From Paramagnetospirillum magnetotacticum MS-1 (GTDB taxonomy: Bacteria > Pseudomonadota > Alphaproteobacteria > Rhodospirillales > Magnetospirillaceae): a DNA stretch of 64,000 nucleotides. This document shows, in pieces, positions 45,257-53,376 of the stretch (its first letter is position 1; every line of letters starts with the position of its first letter). The position numbers were made by a program, and so were the translations under genes. The notes under the pieces were generated by a model. The model saw nothing but the letters and a program-made list of their open reading frames with translations, was not told the DNA's origin and did no database searches. The stretch is from the NCBI RefSeq assembly GCF_000829825.1, contig NZ_JXSL01000030.1, positions 379,501-443,500 of the forward strand. The letters run 5' to 3'.

Positions 45257-46573
45257 ATGGCCCGTGAGAAGAAAACAGACTATTTCTACTTCGACGACAA
45301 CACGATAGCGATCTACCAGAGGCCCAACAGCAGCTTGTGGCAGACGCGGATCGTCAAGGAAGACGGCAAGGCTTTTGTACGAAGCACAGGCGAGCGAAAC
45401 TTCGACAAGGCCATCGCTTGGGCACGCAAGGAGAAGATGCGGGCCGAGGTGCTGACGGAACAAGGCCTTGATCCGACCACCAAGTCCTTCAAGTCGGTGG
45501 CCGAGCTTTGGCTTGCTGCGATTGGCCGCGATCCAACCAACAAGCCCCGCAAGGTCAGCGACTACACGAAGATCGTCAACCGCTACCACATCCCATATTT
45601 CGGCAAGCACAGGATCACGCAGATAACGCAAAAGACCCTGAGCGAATACGAGATTTGGCGAGCGGCATATTGGCAGACTGGCCCTGGCGCGCAGCAGCGA
45701 GAAGAGACTATCCGCAAGCGCGACGGCACATCATACACGCGCGACAAAAAGGTCACGAGCAAGGGCAAGGGCGACGCGGAAGACACGGTGCTGCGGCAAA
45801 TCTTCAAATTCGCGGTCAGCCACGATTACCTTGATGGCTCACGAATGCCGATCATCGGGCAGAAGACGACAAAGGGCGAAAACGGCGCTGTGAACCGACG
45901 TCCAGCGTTCACGAAGGAACAGGCCAAGGCCATATTGGACTACTGCAACAGCTTCCCCGACGTCCATTCCCAAAAGCTCATCGACGAGCGGCAGGTGTTC
46001 AGCGCATTCATCCACCTCGTTCTCGGCACTGGACTACGGCCAGGAAAAGAGCATGTGCCGATCAAGTGGAAGCATTTTTCCATCAAGGTCGTTGATGACG
46101 TACAGCACGCCTATTTGACCATCATGAAAAATACGAAGACAGGCACGAGACCAGTGCGCTGCGACAGCTTCGTGTGGCCGATGCTTGATGGTTTCCGCTA
46201 CATCAGCAAGTTCAATGGCGATGACGATTACGTCTTGGCCGATCAGGAAACCGGCGAGGCAGTCGCGTCGTTCAAGCGGCAGTTCAACACCATGCTGAAG
46301 GCGCTGGGAATGGAAACTGACATGCATGGCGACCACTTCACGCCGTACAGCTTGCGCCATACCTATGCCACGCTGAAGTTGAACGAGGGCGTGCCTGATC
46401 GGTTGGTAGCCATAAACATGGGTACTAGCCCAGACATGATCCACCGCTATTACGGACACGACACGTCGGTGAGCAGGGCCAACGAATTCAACACGGACAT
46501 TGATTGGTTGACGCTGGATGCCGAGAAAATGAAGCGGACGAAGCTGCCGCCCAATTCGAAAAAGAAGCGGTGA
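45257..46573 (+). CDS. int: Tyrosine-type site-specific integrase of the island
   Basis: A 438-residue phage-type integrase. An N-terminal DNA-binding part precedes the catalytic domain with the first Arg in VLGTGLRPGKEHVPIKW, the HxxR-box as YSLRHTYAT (the His of the usual HxLR is replaced by Tyr, while Arg-His is kept), and the nucleophile in IHRYYGHDTS. It lies next to attL and directs integration into tRNA-Thr. A GTG at 45218 in the same frame is an alternative start. GC and codon use already differ from the tRNA-upstream genes. Confidence 0.9.
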   Translation: MAREKKTDYFYFDDNTIAIYQRPNSSLWQTRIVKEDGKAFVRSTGERNFDKAIAWARKEKMRAEVLTEQGLDPTTKSFKSVAELWLAAIGRDPTNKPRKVSDYTKIVNRYHIPYFGKHRITQITQKTLSEYEIWRAAYWQTGPGAQQREETIRKRDGTSYTRDKKVTSKGKGDAEDTVLRQIFKFAVSHDYLDGSRMPIIGQKTTKGENGAVNRRPAFTKEQAKAILDYCNSFPDVHSQKLIDERQVFSAFIHLVLGTGLRPGKEHVPIKWKHFSIKVVDDVQHAYLTIMKNTKTGTRPVRCDSFVWPMLDGFRYISKFNGDDDYVLADQETGEAVASFKRQFNTMLKALGMETDMHGDHFTPYSLRHTYATLKLNEGVPDRLVAINMGTSPDMIHRYYGHDTSVSRANEFNTDIDWLTLDAEKMKRTKLPPNSKKKR

Positions 46574-46714
46574 TCTTTCAGAACTGGCGCACACCTTATA
46601 TATGGACCGCAGCGGCTTTCGCGCTGCCAGCCCCCATACACGCTTCAAAGCCGGGAACCGTGTAGTGCGGCACTCATGAATCCAGCCCCGCTTGTATGGG
46701 GCTGGAAAAGCTTC

Positions 46715-47152
46715 TTACGCGAGCTTCTTGCCGAAACGGCCTTTTGCGGCGGCCAACTGCTTGTCCAGTTCGCCAGCGACAACGGCATCACGCAGCAGCG
46801 TCAAAGTCGGAACCAGTTCGGCCACCGCGCCGACCTCGATGGCCGTCTTCTTCGGCTTAATCTCGATCACCTTGTTGCCGTAGCGCACTTCCAGCATGAA
46901 CGCTCCATTGATTTCCTGCCAGTACCAGGGACGAAAGCGGATCAGCTTTTCCTGTAGGGTTTTCTCACCACCAGCGCCTTTCACCCAATGCCGACGACGA
47001 AGCTGAAAGCTTTCGCCGGTCTGCATCGCTTCCGCAGCAGCGATCTGCTGGTTGATGGCCTCAACCATCCTGTTTCGCAAATGTCCTTCGGGCGCGCTGG
47101 CCGCCGCCCTGCGGGTGATTTCCATCAGCTTCAGCTTGTCCAACGTGCTCAT
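46715..47152 (-). CDS. DUF6641-like small protein
   Basis: A 145-residue protein starting MSTLDKLKLMEITRRAAA, with SD GGAG eight bases upstream of the ATG at 47152. It contains WYWQEINGAFMLEVRYGNKVIEIK and ends in a basic tail (AAAKGRFGKKLA). The pattern resembles proteins I recall as DUF6641, common in islands of this group; the assignment is tentative. No catalytic motif is visible. Its 5' region holds a dense cluster of palindromes (47234-47447). Confidence 0.6.
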   Translation of the reverse strand: MSTLDKLKLMEITRRAAASAPEGHLRNRMVEAINQQIAAAEAMQTGESFQLRRRHWVKGAGGEKTLQEKLIRFRPWYWQEINGAFMLEVRYGNKVIEIKPKKTAIEVGAVAELVPTLTLLRDAVVAGELDKQLAAAKGRFGKKLA

Positions 47153-47233
47153 TTCCAATTCTCCAAATGGGAACGTACTGCGAACACGGTATGGATGATT
47201 GAAACGGATCACAACGAAAAGACAGACGGGGGA

Positions 47234-47447
47234 AACTTGTCGGGAGGCCCGACAAGTTGGTGTGTAGGTTAAACCTACGCATGGCCATGTCGTGTAACAC
47301 GACAGCCGAGCGGAATGTCCTGTAGGTTTTTCCGACGGGAGGCTCGTGTAGGAAAAACCTACGAGTGCCGTGTCGTGTAAAACGACATGCCGATGAACAT
47401 ACATGATGTATGTTGTGGCTCGGTCAAGTTGTCCGGAATCCGGACAA
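47234..47447. repeat. Cluster of short palindromes, four classes
   Basis: The 347 bases between the divergent genes at 47152 and 47500 hold these. Class B: AACTTGTCGGG/CCCGACAAGTT, 3-base loop (47234-47258). Class C: GTAGGTT-A-AACCTAC (47264-47278). Class A: TGTCGTGT-A-ACACGACA (47288-47304). A longer class C pair: GTAGGTTTTTCC/GGAAAAACCTAC (47322-47333 with 47351-47362). Degenerate class A: TGTCGT/ACGACA (47371-47387). Class D: AACATACAT-G-ATGTATGTT (47396-47414). A class B relative: TTGTCCGG/CCGGACAA (47429-47447). They may be operators, RNA hairpins or mobile palindromes. Confidence 0.85.
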
Positions 47448-47499
47448 GTTGCGCTCTCGCCGACTGCCCGCTTCAATTTCCACATGCTATGATGGCGGC

Positions 47500-47799
47500 A
47501 TGGAAACCAGCACGGCCACGATTAGCGTCATTCAGGTCACGGCCATAAATGCTGGCCGCGTGTTGGCACTGGCCGATGTGGAATTGGTCCTCGATGGCGT
47601 GTCCATCGTCATCCACGGCGTTCAGGTCCGCGCCGACGCTGCCAAGACGGAAATCACCCTTCCCAATTACCGAGCACCAGACGGTTCATGGCGAACCGCC
47701 ATCACTTTGCCCGATGAAGTGCGTGGGCCGATGGGTGACGCTGTGATTGCAGCGGCCATGGAAATTGGGATTTTGAAGGAGAAGGCGGCCGCGAGCTAA
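47500..47799 (+). CDS. SpoVG-like RNA/DNA-binding protein
   Basis: A 99-residue protein. RVLALADVELVLDGVSIVIHGVQV, then ITLPNYRAPDGSWRTAITLPDEVRGPMGDAVIAAAMEIG, follows the SpoVG fold pattern (central phrase: beta strands, hgirv-like segment, P-x-dGsw-d, terminal helix). SpoVG proteins of firmicutes bind DNA and RNA; those in proteobacterial islands are uncharacterised. It is divergent from the DUF6641-like gene across the palindrome cluster, which may control both. Confidence 0.6.
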   Translation: METSTATISVIQVTAINAGRVLALADVELVLDGVSIVIHGVQVRADAAKTEITLPNYRAPDGSWRTAITLPDEVRGPMGDAVIAAAMEIGILKEKAAAS

Positions 47800-47911
47800 A
47801 GAACAATCTGTAACAATATGCTCCATGACCTAGGTCACAAGATTGTGTCAGGCTTTAACTGAAGCTCCTTAATTACAATAGGAGTTGTGTCCCCAGTTTT
47901 TTGAGGCGCAC

Positions 47912-49450
47912 ATGCAGCAGAGCGACCCAAACTGGCCAGATCTTTCGCTCCTTGAAGCGGCCCCCATTTTAATATGGCGTGCTGGATTGGATGCAATGTG
48001 CAACTGGTTCAACACCGCGTGGTTGGAATACCGCGGACGCAAAATGGAACAGGAAATTGGCAACGGCTGGGCTGAAGGTGTTCACCCAGATGATTTTGAC
48101 CGCTGCCTAAAGATTTATCTTGAGGCGTTTGGCGCTCGCAGAAAGTTTGACATGGAGTACAGGATATTAATGGCAAACGGCGAGTACGGCTGGATTGCAG
48201 ATTATGGCGTTCCTGTTCACAGTAATGACGGCGAATTTATAGGATATGTTGGATACTGTTTTGACATAACAGACAGATATAAGAGCGAAGAATCTGCTCG
48301 TGAAAAAGAGATTGAACTAAGGGCGATTTACGACTCATCAAGTGTTTCAATTTTTCATTTTGGTGTTGATGGAAAAATAACCCAAGCCAATCGCAGAATG
48401 GCAGAAATGTTTTTGTGCTCGGTTGGCGAGATTGTTGGCTCTGATTATTTTTCACATCTGCATCGCTCTTGCATCGAGGATGCAGAAAAAAATCTTGCTG
48501 ATTTGCTTGATCATGAAGGAAAGCTCGAGGTTGAGCGCATCTACGTTCGAAGTGATAAGACTGAATTTTGGGGTCTGTTGAGTGTTGAAAGGGTTTATGA
48601 TGGAAATAATAATGTAATTGGGTTTGTCGGAGTTATCGTTGATATAAATGATCAGAAATTATCTGAGTTTGAACTTGAGAAAGCATTCAAGAATCTAGAG
48701 CACTCAAACTCAGAGCTTGAGCAATTCGCCTATGTCGCATCGCATGACCTTCGTGAGCCTTTGCGAATGATCAGTGGTTATGCGTCTCTGATTGAAAGAC
48801 GCTACTCAGGTAGCTTTGATGCTGATGGACACGAATTCCTTGGCTACATCCGAGAGGGCGCCCAACGGCTGGACCAAATGGTTCTCGGCTTGCTTGCGTA
48901 CTCACGGATCGATCGTCGTGGAGACCCCATTCGGCAAATTTCACCATGCGAGATCGTGCGAATAGCTCTCCTGAATCTTCAAGCCGCAATCGACGAATCT
49001 CAAGCGAGTGTGGAGACTAACATTTCCTATTGCCCCGATGTAATGGGAGATAAATCTCAAATAACAAGGGTTTTTCAAAATATTATTGGAAATTCTATTA
49101 AGTATCGGCGCAACGATGTTCGGCCACATGTTCTTGTTGAATACGCAGATCTTGGCGACATGGTGGAATTTCGGATTGGTGACAATGGGATTGGCATTTT
49201 ATCAGAGTTTTATGACAGAATATTTGGTCTATTTCAGCGACTACACACGCGGCAGGCAATCGATGGAAATGGAATTGGATTGGCCGTCTGCAAGAAGATT
49301 ATTGAACGTCACCGAGGCAACATATTCGTAGAGGCTGAACCAGGAAGTGGCGCGACTTTCAAATTCACCCTCGTCAAGGCAGGGACGCCATTAGCTAACG
49401 AGCTATCAGCGACAGAACCTCCACGGCAGCTTTCATCATCTGGTCGTTGA
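47912..49450 (+). CDS. PAS-PAS histidine kinase
   Basis: A 512-residue sensor kinase without membrane segments. PAS 1 covers about residues 10-120 (NGEYGWIADYGVPVHSND), PAS 2 about 135-250 (SIFHFGVDGKITQANRRMAEM), then a coiled coil and the dimerisation box EQFAYVASHDLREPLRM with the phospho-His near residue 278. The ATPase part shows NIIGNSIKYRR, GDNGIGI and NGIGLAVCKKIIERHRG. Start chosen at the ATG with GAGG five bases upstream. The gene is strikingly AT-rich. Its last 18 codons run antisense over the recombinase gene, so the C-terminal tail is probably newly acquired. The partner regulator is unknown; the island response regulator is a candidate. Confidence 0.88.
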   Translation: MQQSDPNWPDLSLLEAAPILIWRAGLDAMCNWFNTAWLEYRGRKMEQEIGNGWAEGVHPDDFDRCLKIYLEAFGARRKFDMEYRILMANGEYGWIADYGVPVHSNDGEFIGYVGYCFDITDRYKSEESAREKEIELRAIYDSSSVSIFHFGVDGKITQANRRMAEMFLCSVGEIVGSDYFSHLHRSCIEDAEKNLADLLDHEGKLEVERIYVRSDKTEFWGLLSVERVYDGNNNVIGFVGVIVDINDQKLSEFELEKAFKNLEHSNSELEQFAYVASHDLREPLRMISGYASLIERRYSGSFDADGHEFLGYIREGAQRLDQMVLGLLAYSRIDRRGDPIRQISPCEIVRIALLNLQAAIDESQASVETNISYCPDVMGDKSQITRVFQNIIGNSIKYRRNDVRPHVLVEYADLGDMVEFRIGDNGIGILSEFYDRIFGLFQRLHTRQAIDGNGIGLAVCKKIIERHRGNIFVEAEPGSGATFKFTLVKAGTPLANELSATEPPRQLSSSGR

Positions 49451-49976
49451 CCTCGATATAACGCTGCGTGGTGGACAAGTGGCGATGACCGGCCAGCGTC
49501 ATGATGACCTTCGCGGACACGCCGCTGTGGGCCAACTGGGTGATAAACCACCGCCGACCGCTGTGGCTGCTCGCACCATCAATTCCGGCCAGTGCGTAAA
49601 TCTGTCCGAAAAGCTGGCACAGCGTGTTGGCCGAGAACGCCGTGGCCTTTTGGGTCACGAGAAACGGTGCAGCGCGATCTGTTGTCGTGTTACACGACAC
49701 GTAGCGTTCCAACTCGCGGCGCAGCTTGCCACTGACGAACACCGCTCTGGCTTCGGCGGTCTTGGTGTAATGGGCCAACAGCGTGATCTGGTCCTTCACG
49801 CGGCCATCGCCATCAAGGACATCGCCGAGTTTCAAATGGGCGATCTCTCCGACGCGCATTCCTGCGTAGAAGCTCAACATGACCGCCATGCGGTTGCGTG
49901 CAGCATGGCGCTGATTGGTGATCACGGACAGCACGCGCTTCAGTTCCGCTTCGCTGAGTACCTTTGCCTGTTTCAT
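49395..49976 (-). CDS. Short tyrosine recombinase (catalytic domain only)
   Basis: A 193-residue XerC/phage-integrase-type recombinase. It has the first Arg in SFYAGMRVGEIAHLKLGD, SHSGRRWFITQLA (HxxR) and LAGHRHLSTTQRYIEV with the nucleophilic Tyr. The N-terminal SAM-like core-binding domain of normal recombinases is missing, so the protein is little more than the catalytic domain. A perfect class A palindrome lies within the coding frame (49683-49699), encoding VSCNTT. The 3' end overlaps the kinase gene on the other strand by 56 bases. Confidence 0.85.
   Translation of the reverse strand: MKQAKVLSEAELKRVLSVITNQRHAARNRMAVMLSFYAGMRVGEIAHLKLGDVLDGDGRVKDQITLLAHYTKTAEARAVFVSGKLRRELERYVSCNTTTDRAAPFLVTQKATAFSANTLCQLFGQIYALAGIDGASSHSGRRWFITQLAHSGVSAKVIMTLAGHRHLSTTQRYIEVNDQMMKAAVEVLSLIAR
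49683..49699. repeat. Class A palindrome inside the recombinase gene
   Basis: TGTCGTGT-T-ACACGACA, 8-base perfect arms. It is in frame within the recombinase and encodes a Ser-Cys-Asn-Thr-Thr stretch between ERYV and TDRA, where related recombinases vary in length. Confidence 0.85.
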
Positions 49977-49979
49977 CGC

Positions 49980-50012
49980 TTTACCTAATGAAAAGTTATC
50001 GCATTAGGTAAA
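49980..50012. promoter_or_regulatory. Inverted repeat upstream of the short recombinase
   Basis: TTTACCTAATG and CATTAGGTAAA are 11-base perfect arms with a 10- to 11-base spacer, starting four bases upstream of the recombinase ATG. A second small hairpin, GATTATC/GATAATC, is at 50049-50068. The first probably is an operator or the end of the 5' leader. Confidence 0.55.
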
Positions 50013-50117
50013 AAATTATATGAGTGAAATCGCCGATATCGCTACGGTGATTATCTTCGTTGATAATCAAGGCATTAACTGCAAACATAATGAAATGCTT
50101 GTTTTATTATGTTTTGC

Positions 50118-50333
50118 TCATGGCTGATTTACAGCCGCAATAAGCTTGGTCAGATCACCTTGCTTTTTCAGCATGGACGCTTTTGTGTTGCTGACCTGCT
50201 CGCGCTTCTTCTGAACGGAAGCGGCTTGTTTGAGCTTCTTGGCTTGTTCGGCCTTCGCATCGGCCTGCTTCTTCAAATTATCCCCGATGGTGTTGGCCTT
50301 GATCTCCTCGGCCACGATTTCCCACATCCGCAT
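50118..50333 (-). CDS. 71-residue Lys/Ala-rich coiled-coil protein
   Basis: The ATG at 50333 follows AGGAGG at six bases. The product opens MRMWEIVAEEIKANTIGDN and continues as a charged helix (KKQADAKAEQAKKLKQAA), predicted to be a coiled coil; no known family. A longer start at 50384 lacks a ribosome site. The class B palindrome at 50382-50408 lies about 50 bases upstream, like the one ahead of the DUF6641-like gene. Confidence 0.55.
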   Translation of the reverse strand: MRMWEIVAEEIKANTIGDNLKKQADAKAEQAKKLKQAASVQKKREQVSNTKASMLKKQGDLTKLIAAVNQP

Positions 50334-50381
50334 CGGCGCCCTCCTGCTGTCGGTTTCTCCGACTGTATTTATGGGCGCGGA

Positions 50382-50408
50382 CAACTTGTCGGGTTTCCCG
50401 ACAAGTTG
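50382..50408. repeat. Class B palindrome
   Basis: CAACTTGTCGGG and CCCGACAAGTTG, 12-base perfect arms around TTT. The core is the same as at 47234-47258 with a different loop. It lies in the intergenic DNA upstream of the coiled-coil gene. Confidence 0.85.
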
Positions 50409-50601
50409 CTGGCCTGAAGAAATCGGACAGGCAGGCCGTTATGCAAAACTTTCACAGGCCATAGGCAGAAAGTAGCGGCACTCCGCCATTTCATTCACAT
50501 TTCGTTTTCCCTGACAGCAAAATTCATTGAACGTTTGCGTGTATAAAGGCACGACCAAGAACATTCTGGTCGCGATTTAGACAACCAGCTGGATAATTGC
50601 C

Positions 50602-51105
50602 ATGTCCGCCTCAGATCAGCAATCCAATCTGGTTCTCAAAGCCATTCGGAATGTCGCAGGCGAAATTGCGTCCGATATCGCGCTCCTCAAGCAGTTACCA
50701 AGCGAATGCAGGAGGCACAATGACGTCAAGCGTGATGTCGTTAGCGCAATCGAACGCCTATATAATCTTGACTGCCTTCAGGAATCCAGAATTGATCAAA
50801 GTATGGTAACCAATTACTCAAACAACGCGCACGCCGTAATGGTGGATATGCATAAGGATATCGGCGATTCTGTTGTTAAATTCATTCTAGAGCGAGTTCA
50901 TGATGTTGTTGATGAAGCGAGGACTGCTGCCCGCGGCAAATACTCTGTCAATAAATGGTGCGCATCAAGTGCGCTAGAGCTGCTTGAAGAAGCTGCATAT
51001 ATTGGAAAGTATGTTAACGGAGGAGAAGGGCTTTCAAGCGAGGATGTACTCTCTATTGATGATGCCCGTATTGCCATAATGAGCCTGGAGACCCTTGTTA
51101 ATTAA
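50602..51105 (+). CDS. Hypothetical island protein
   Basis: A 167-residue, mostly helical, acidic protein (MSASDQQSNLVLKAIRNVAG; a Cys in SECRRHND and one in KWCASSALELLEEAA). No signal peptide, membrane segment or family motif recognised. It is followed after 64 bases by another small gene on the same strand, possibly in one transcript. Confidence 0.6.
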   Translation: MSASDQQSNLVLKAIRNVAGEIASDIALLKQLPSECRRHNDVKRDVVSAIERLYNLDCLQESRIDQSMVTNYSNNAHAVMVDMHKDIGDSVVKFILERVHDVVDEARTAARGKYSVNKWCASSALELLEEAAYIGKYVNGGEGLSSEDVLSIDDARIAIMSLETLVN

Positions 51106-51169
51106 ATGTTTTGTTTTTCGAAAAGCCATTAATTCATAGATTGTAATTGATGACATTGGACGTGCTACG

Positions 51170-51433
51170 ATGTGTACGGATGGTATTGTTTCCGTAGAGA
51201 GGCTCACCGAAGGTGCTAGCACTCTGCTAAACCAGTTGGCCACTGCAAGGCGCGACGTGATTTTGATTCGTCATCGCCTTCAAACAATTGGGCAGCTAAC
51301 CCCATCTGCCATTGCTGATCTTGATCGAGCAGATGAGGAGTTCCGCCTTTCAATAGAAAGAGTGAGGGCGATCAGAGATCTTCAGGTGGACACCGTCACG
51401 AAGCTCAAATCTCTTGAGGTTGGTGACGAGTAG
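51170..51433 (+). CDS. Hypothetical small island protein
   Basis: An 87-residue helical protein (VERLTEGASTLLNQLATARRDV, then DLDRADEEFRLSIERVRAI). The heptad-like spacing suggests a coiled coil. No clear ribosome site and no known family. It may form a pair with the preceding gene. Confidence 0.45.
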   Translation: MCTDGIVSVERLTEGASTLLNQLATARRDVILIRHRLQTIGQLTPSAIADLDRADEEFRLSIERVRAIRDLQVDTVTKLKSLEVGDE

Positions 51434-51461
51434 CCATAACGGATGGTGCGCGGCCGGAAGT

Positions 51462-51478
51462 TGTCGTGTTACACGACA
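51462..51478. repeat. Class A palindrome
   Basis: TGTCGTGT-T-ACACGACA. On the minus strand its GTGTAACAC centre supplies the TAA that ends the frame 51469-51768. Confidence 0.85.
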
Positions 51479-51768
51479 GAGGGTTGGGCGTGAGAAGCTG
51501 GATTCATCGGGGCAAATGCACGATGAATTGCCCCGCATGCATCGGCCAATTCGCAGTGGTGTAGGTTGGCACAACGGCAGCCAACATCCACGAGTTCCTG
51601 TAGCAGCGGATTGCTCGATGACCGCTGCAAACTGACCATCGCCGCTACTCGCTTGGCGATGCAATGGCGTTCACGCCGTTCAGTGCCAAATGCCATTTTC
51701 ACCTCCGTCATTTTCCAGACGGATAAATTCCGACTTCGCCAGTCATTCACGATTACCTTACGCTTCAT
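51469..51768 (-). CDS. Uncertain 99-residue frame ending in a palindrome
   Basis: Opens MKRKVIVNDWRSRNLSVWKM and holds a CRCANLHHCELADAC segment with four Cys and two His that could bind zinc. The stop codon TAA comes from the class A palindrome at 51462-51478. No good ribosome site precedes the ATG, and the frame also stays open upstream through two more palindromes. It may be a real small gene or chance; if it is not a gene, 51434-52215 contains only the palindromes. Confidence 0.35.
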   Translation of the reverse strand: MKRKVIVNDWRSRNLSVWKMTEVKMAFGTERRERHCIAKRVAAMVSLQRSSSNPLLQELVDVGCRCANLHHCELADACGAIHRAFAPMNPASHAQPSVV

Positions 51769-51839
51769 CTGCAAGGCGTGGACACCCACATAGTTTTTCA
51801 ATTTATGACGTATCGTTGCGCCGCACTCGGCCGCATACG

Positions 51840-51959
51840 TGTCGTGTAGCACGACAGGAATCCGGCGCAGGGAAAACCGACAGATGGGCGATATGGCCAG
51901 GAGTGAAGTGGGCCATGCGTAGGTTAAACCTACAGGGACGAGTGTCGTGTAACACGACA
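51840..51959. repeat. Three palindromes (A-variant, C, A)
   Basis: TGTCGTG-TAG-CACGACA (51840-51856), GTAGGTT-A-AACCTAC (51919-51933) and TGTCGTGT-A-ACACGACA (51943-51959). The C-A order and 9-base gap match those at 47264-47304 (C then A, 9 bases between), so the pair may move or act as a unit. The rest of 51960-52215 shows no other structure. Confidence 0.85.
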
Positions 51960-52215
51960 AGGCGATAATCCACCGAATTTCAGCAGCATAATCAACGAAT
52001 TATGAATGTGCTGGTTTGCACCATGCAGCAATGGAGCAAACCGTGACAATCGCGGCAAAATTATTTCACAGATCAACCGCAGATAGGCCGCCGACCATCA
52101 TAAATACAATGCTGGGGCTTAGCTGCGTCCGACGGGATCAGTGACAGCCTCTTTCATTGCGTTTTCCAGGCAGCCCCAGCGTTTCAACCGAAAACGCTCA
52201 AGGGAGAAAACGAAA

Positions 52216-53376
52216 ATGGCTGATATTCAATGGAACCGTTACATCAACAGACTTTGCGACCTGCGCGGTGATGCGCGGTTTGACGACATGCTCATCGGCT
52301 GCATCGCGGCATTTCACGCCAAGGGTCGCTCGTCCGACAAGCAGGGCGATTGGCTGGTCAGGCAGTTGGACATGCATTACGGCATCCAGGTGGCACATCA
52401 AGGCGCAATACAGCTGACAAAGGAACAGCGTCGGCCAATCAGACAGGCAGTGGATTGGACAAACACAAATGCATCAAGTGGCCGTATGGCCTATCTGCAT
52501 GGGCGTTTCCCACATGCTTTTCACACCGTTTCCACATCTTTCCCACATGGTTTCCACACCAAAGGCGCTAATTCGTCAGTTTCTGCAATGACTTATCCAG
52601 TCACTATTGCTAGACTATTGCTAAAACTAATCGATGCGCCGTTGGCGTTCTCAAGGCCTCCGGCCAAGACCGATGGCCTTTCAGCCCAAGTCGATGGCGG
52701 CTCGCCTGTTGCTCGCCACCAGATCACCGAGGCTACCTTGCCCATCGCGGTGAACACCAATGTGATCGACGATGCGGCTTCGCCACTTCGTGGCTTCGCC
52801 GCCAAATCGGACGAGCCATTTCATCAAGGGAAAGACCCAAAGACAGCCAATGCCAATTGGCCCATGGGAGCAAAGGCCAATCGGCCAATGGGTCAGGTGA
52901 AGGCCAATTCCCAAAAGGCCAATATATCGCTTTGGGTCGATGGCGGCTCACGCAGCCATGTGCGTGGCCGACTGGAAGTCGGAGATAAAGAGTTCCGCCT
53001 GAACTTCCGCACTCTGCGACGTGCCGAGGAATTGATCTATGTGGAGCAGGCCCAGGGCGCGGAAGCACGGCAGTGGTACGAGGCCATCAGCGGCCATCTC
53101 ATTCCCAGCTTGCAGGCCAAGGCGGATGCGGCCAGCGGCAGGCTACCCCAAAATCATGTCGCCAGCGCCGTCCATGAAGTCAGTGACACGCATTGCCAAC
53201 AAATTGGCCTGGTTGGCGGCTTTGCCTTCCTGAGCTATCGCGGCGAAGTGCCGTCACGGTGCATCGTGCAGATCAATGACACGACTTGGCAGTTCGAGCT
53301 ACAGGCGACCCGCAGCCCGAACGCGAAAGCGCCTCAGTTCAAGGCAACCGCCGAGCCGTCATCCTTAGCAGCGTAG
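52216..53376 (+). CDS. Hypothetical island protein with low-complexity middle
   Basis: A 386-residue protein; the ATG follows GGGAG. The N-terminal 110 residues are globular (IQWNRYINRLCDLRGDARFD, GDWLVRQLDMHYGIQV). The middle is repetitive: FPHAFHT and FPHGFHT, then ANWPMG, ANRPMG and ANSQKANI. The C-terminal part (GDKEFRLNFRTLRRAEELIY, FAFLSYRGEVPSRCIVQ) looks globular again. No family recognised. Its 3' end overlaps a small minus-strand frame by 38 bases. Confidence 0.6.
   Translation: MADIQWNRYINRLCDLRGDARFDDMLIGCIAAFHAKGRSSDKQGDWLVRQLDMHYGIQVAHQGAIQLTKEQRRPIRQAVDWTNTNASSGRMAYLHGRFPHAFHTVSTSFPHGFHTKGANSSVSAMTYPVTIARLLLKLIDAPLAFSRPPAKTDGLSAQVDGGSPVARHQITEATLPIAVNTNVIDDAASPLRGFAAKSDEPFHQGKDPKTANANWPMGAKANRPMGQVKANSQKANISLWVDGGSRSHVRGRLEVGDKEFRLNFRTLRRAEELIYVEQAQGAEARQWYEAISGHLIPSLQAKADAASGRLPQNHVASAVHEVSDTHCQQIGLVGGFAFLSYRGEVPSRCIVQINDTTWQFELQATRSPNAKAPQFKATAEPSSLAA

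Noticed and set aside
46682..46705. CCAGCCCC/GGGGCTGG hairpin as a terminator
   Set aside because: No T-run follows on either strand in the right direction; it is kept only as an unexplained hairpin after the integrase.
47234..47447. CRISPR array
   Set aside because: The repeats are different palindromes at irregular distances, without uniform spacers or cas genes.
46715..47485. Longer form of the DUF6641-like gene
   Set aside because: The extra 111 codons run through the palindrome cluster and lack a ribosome site; the ATG at 47152 has one.
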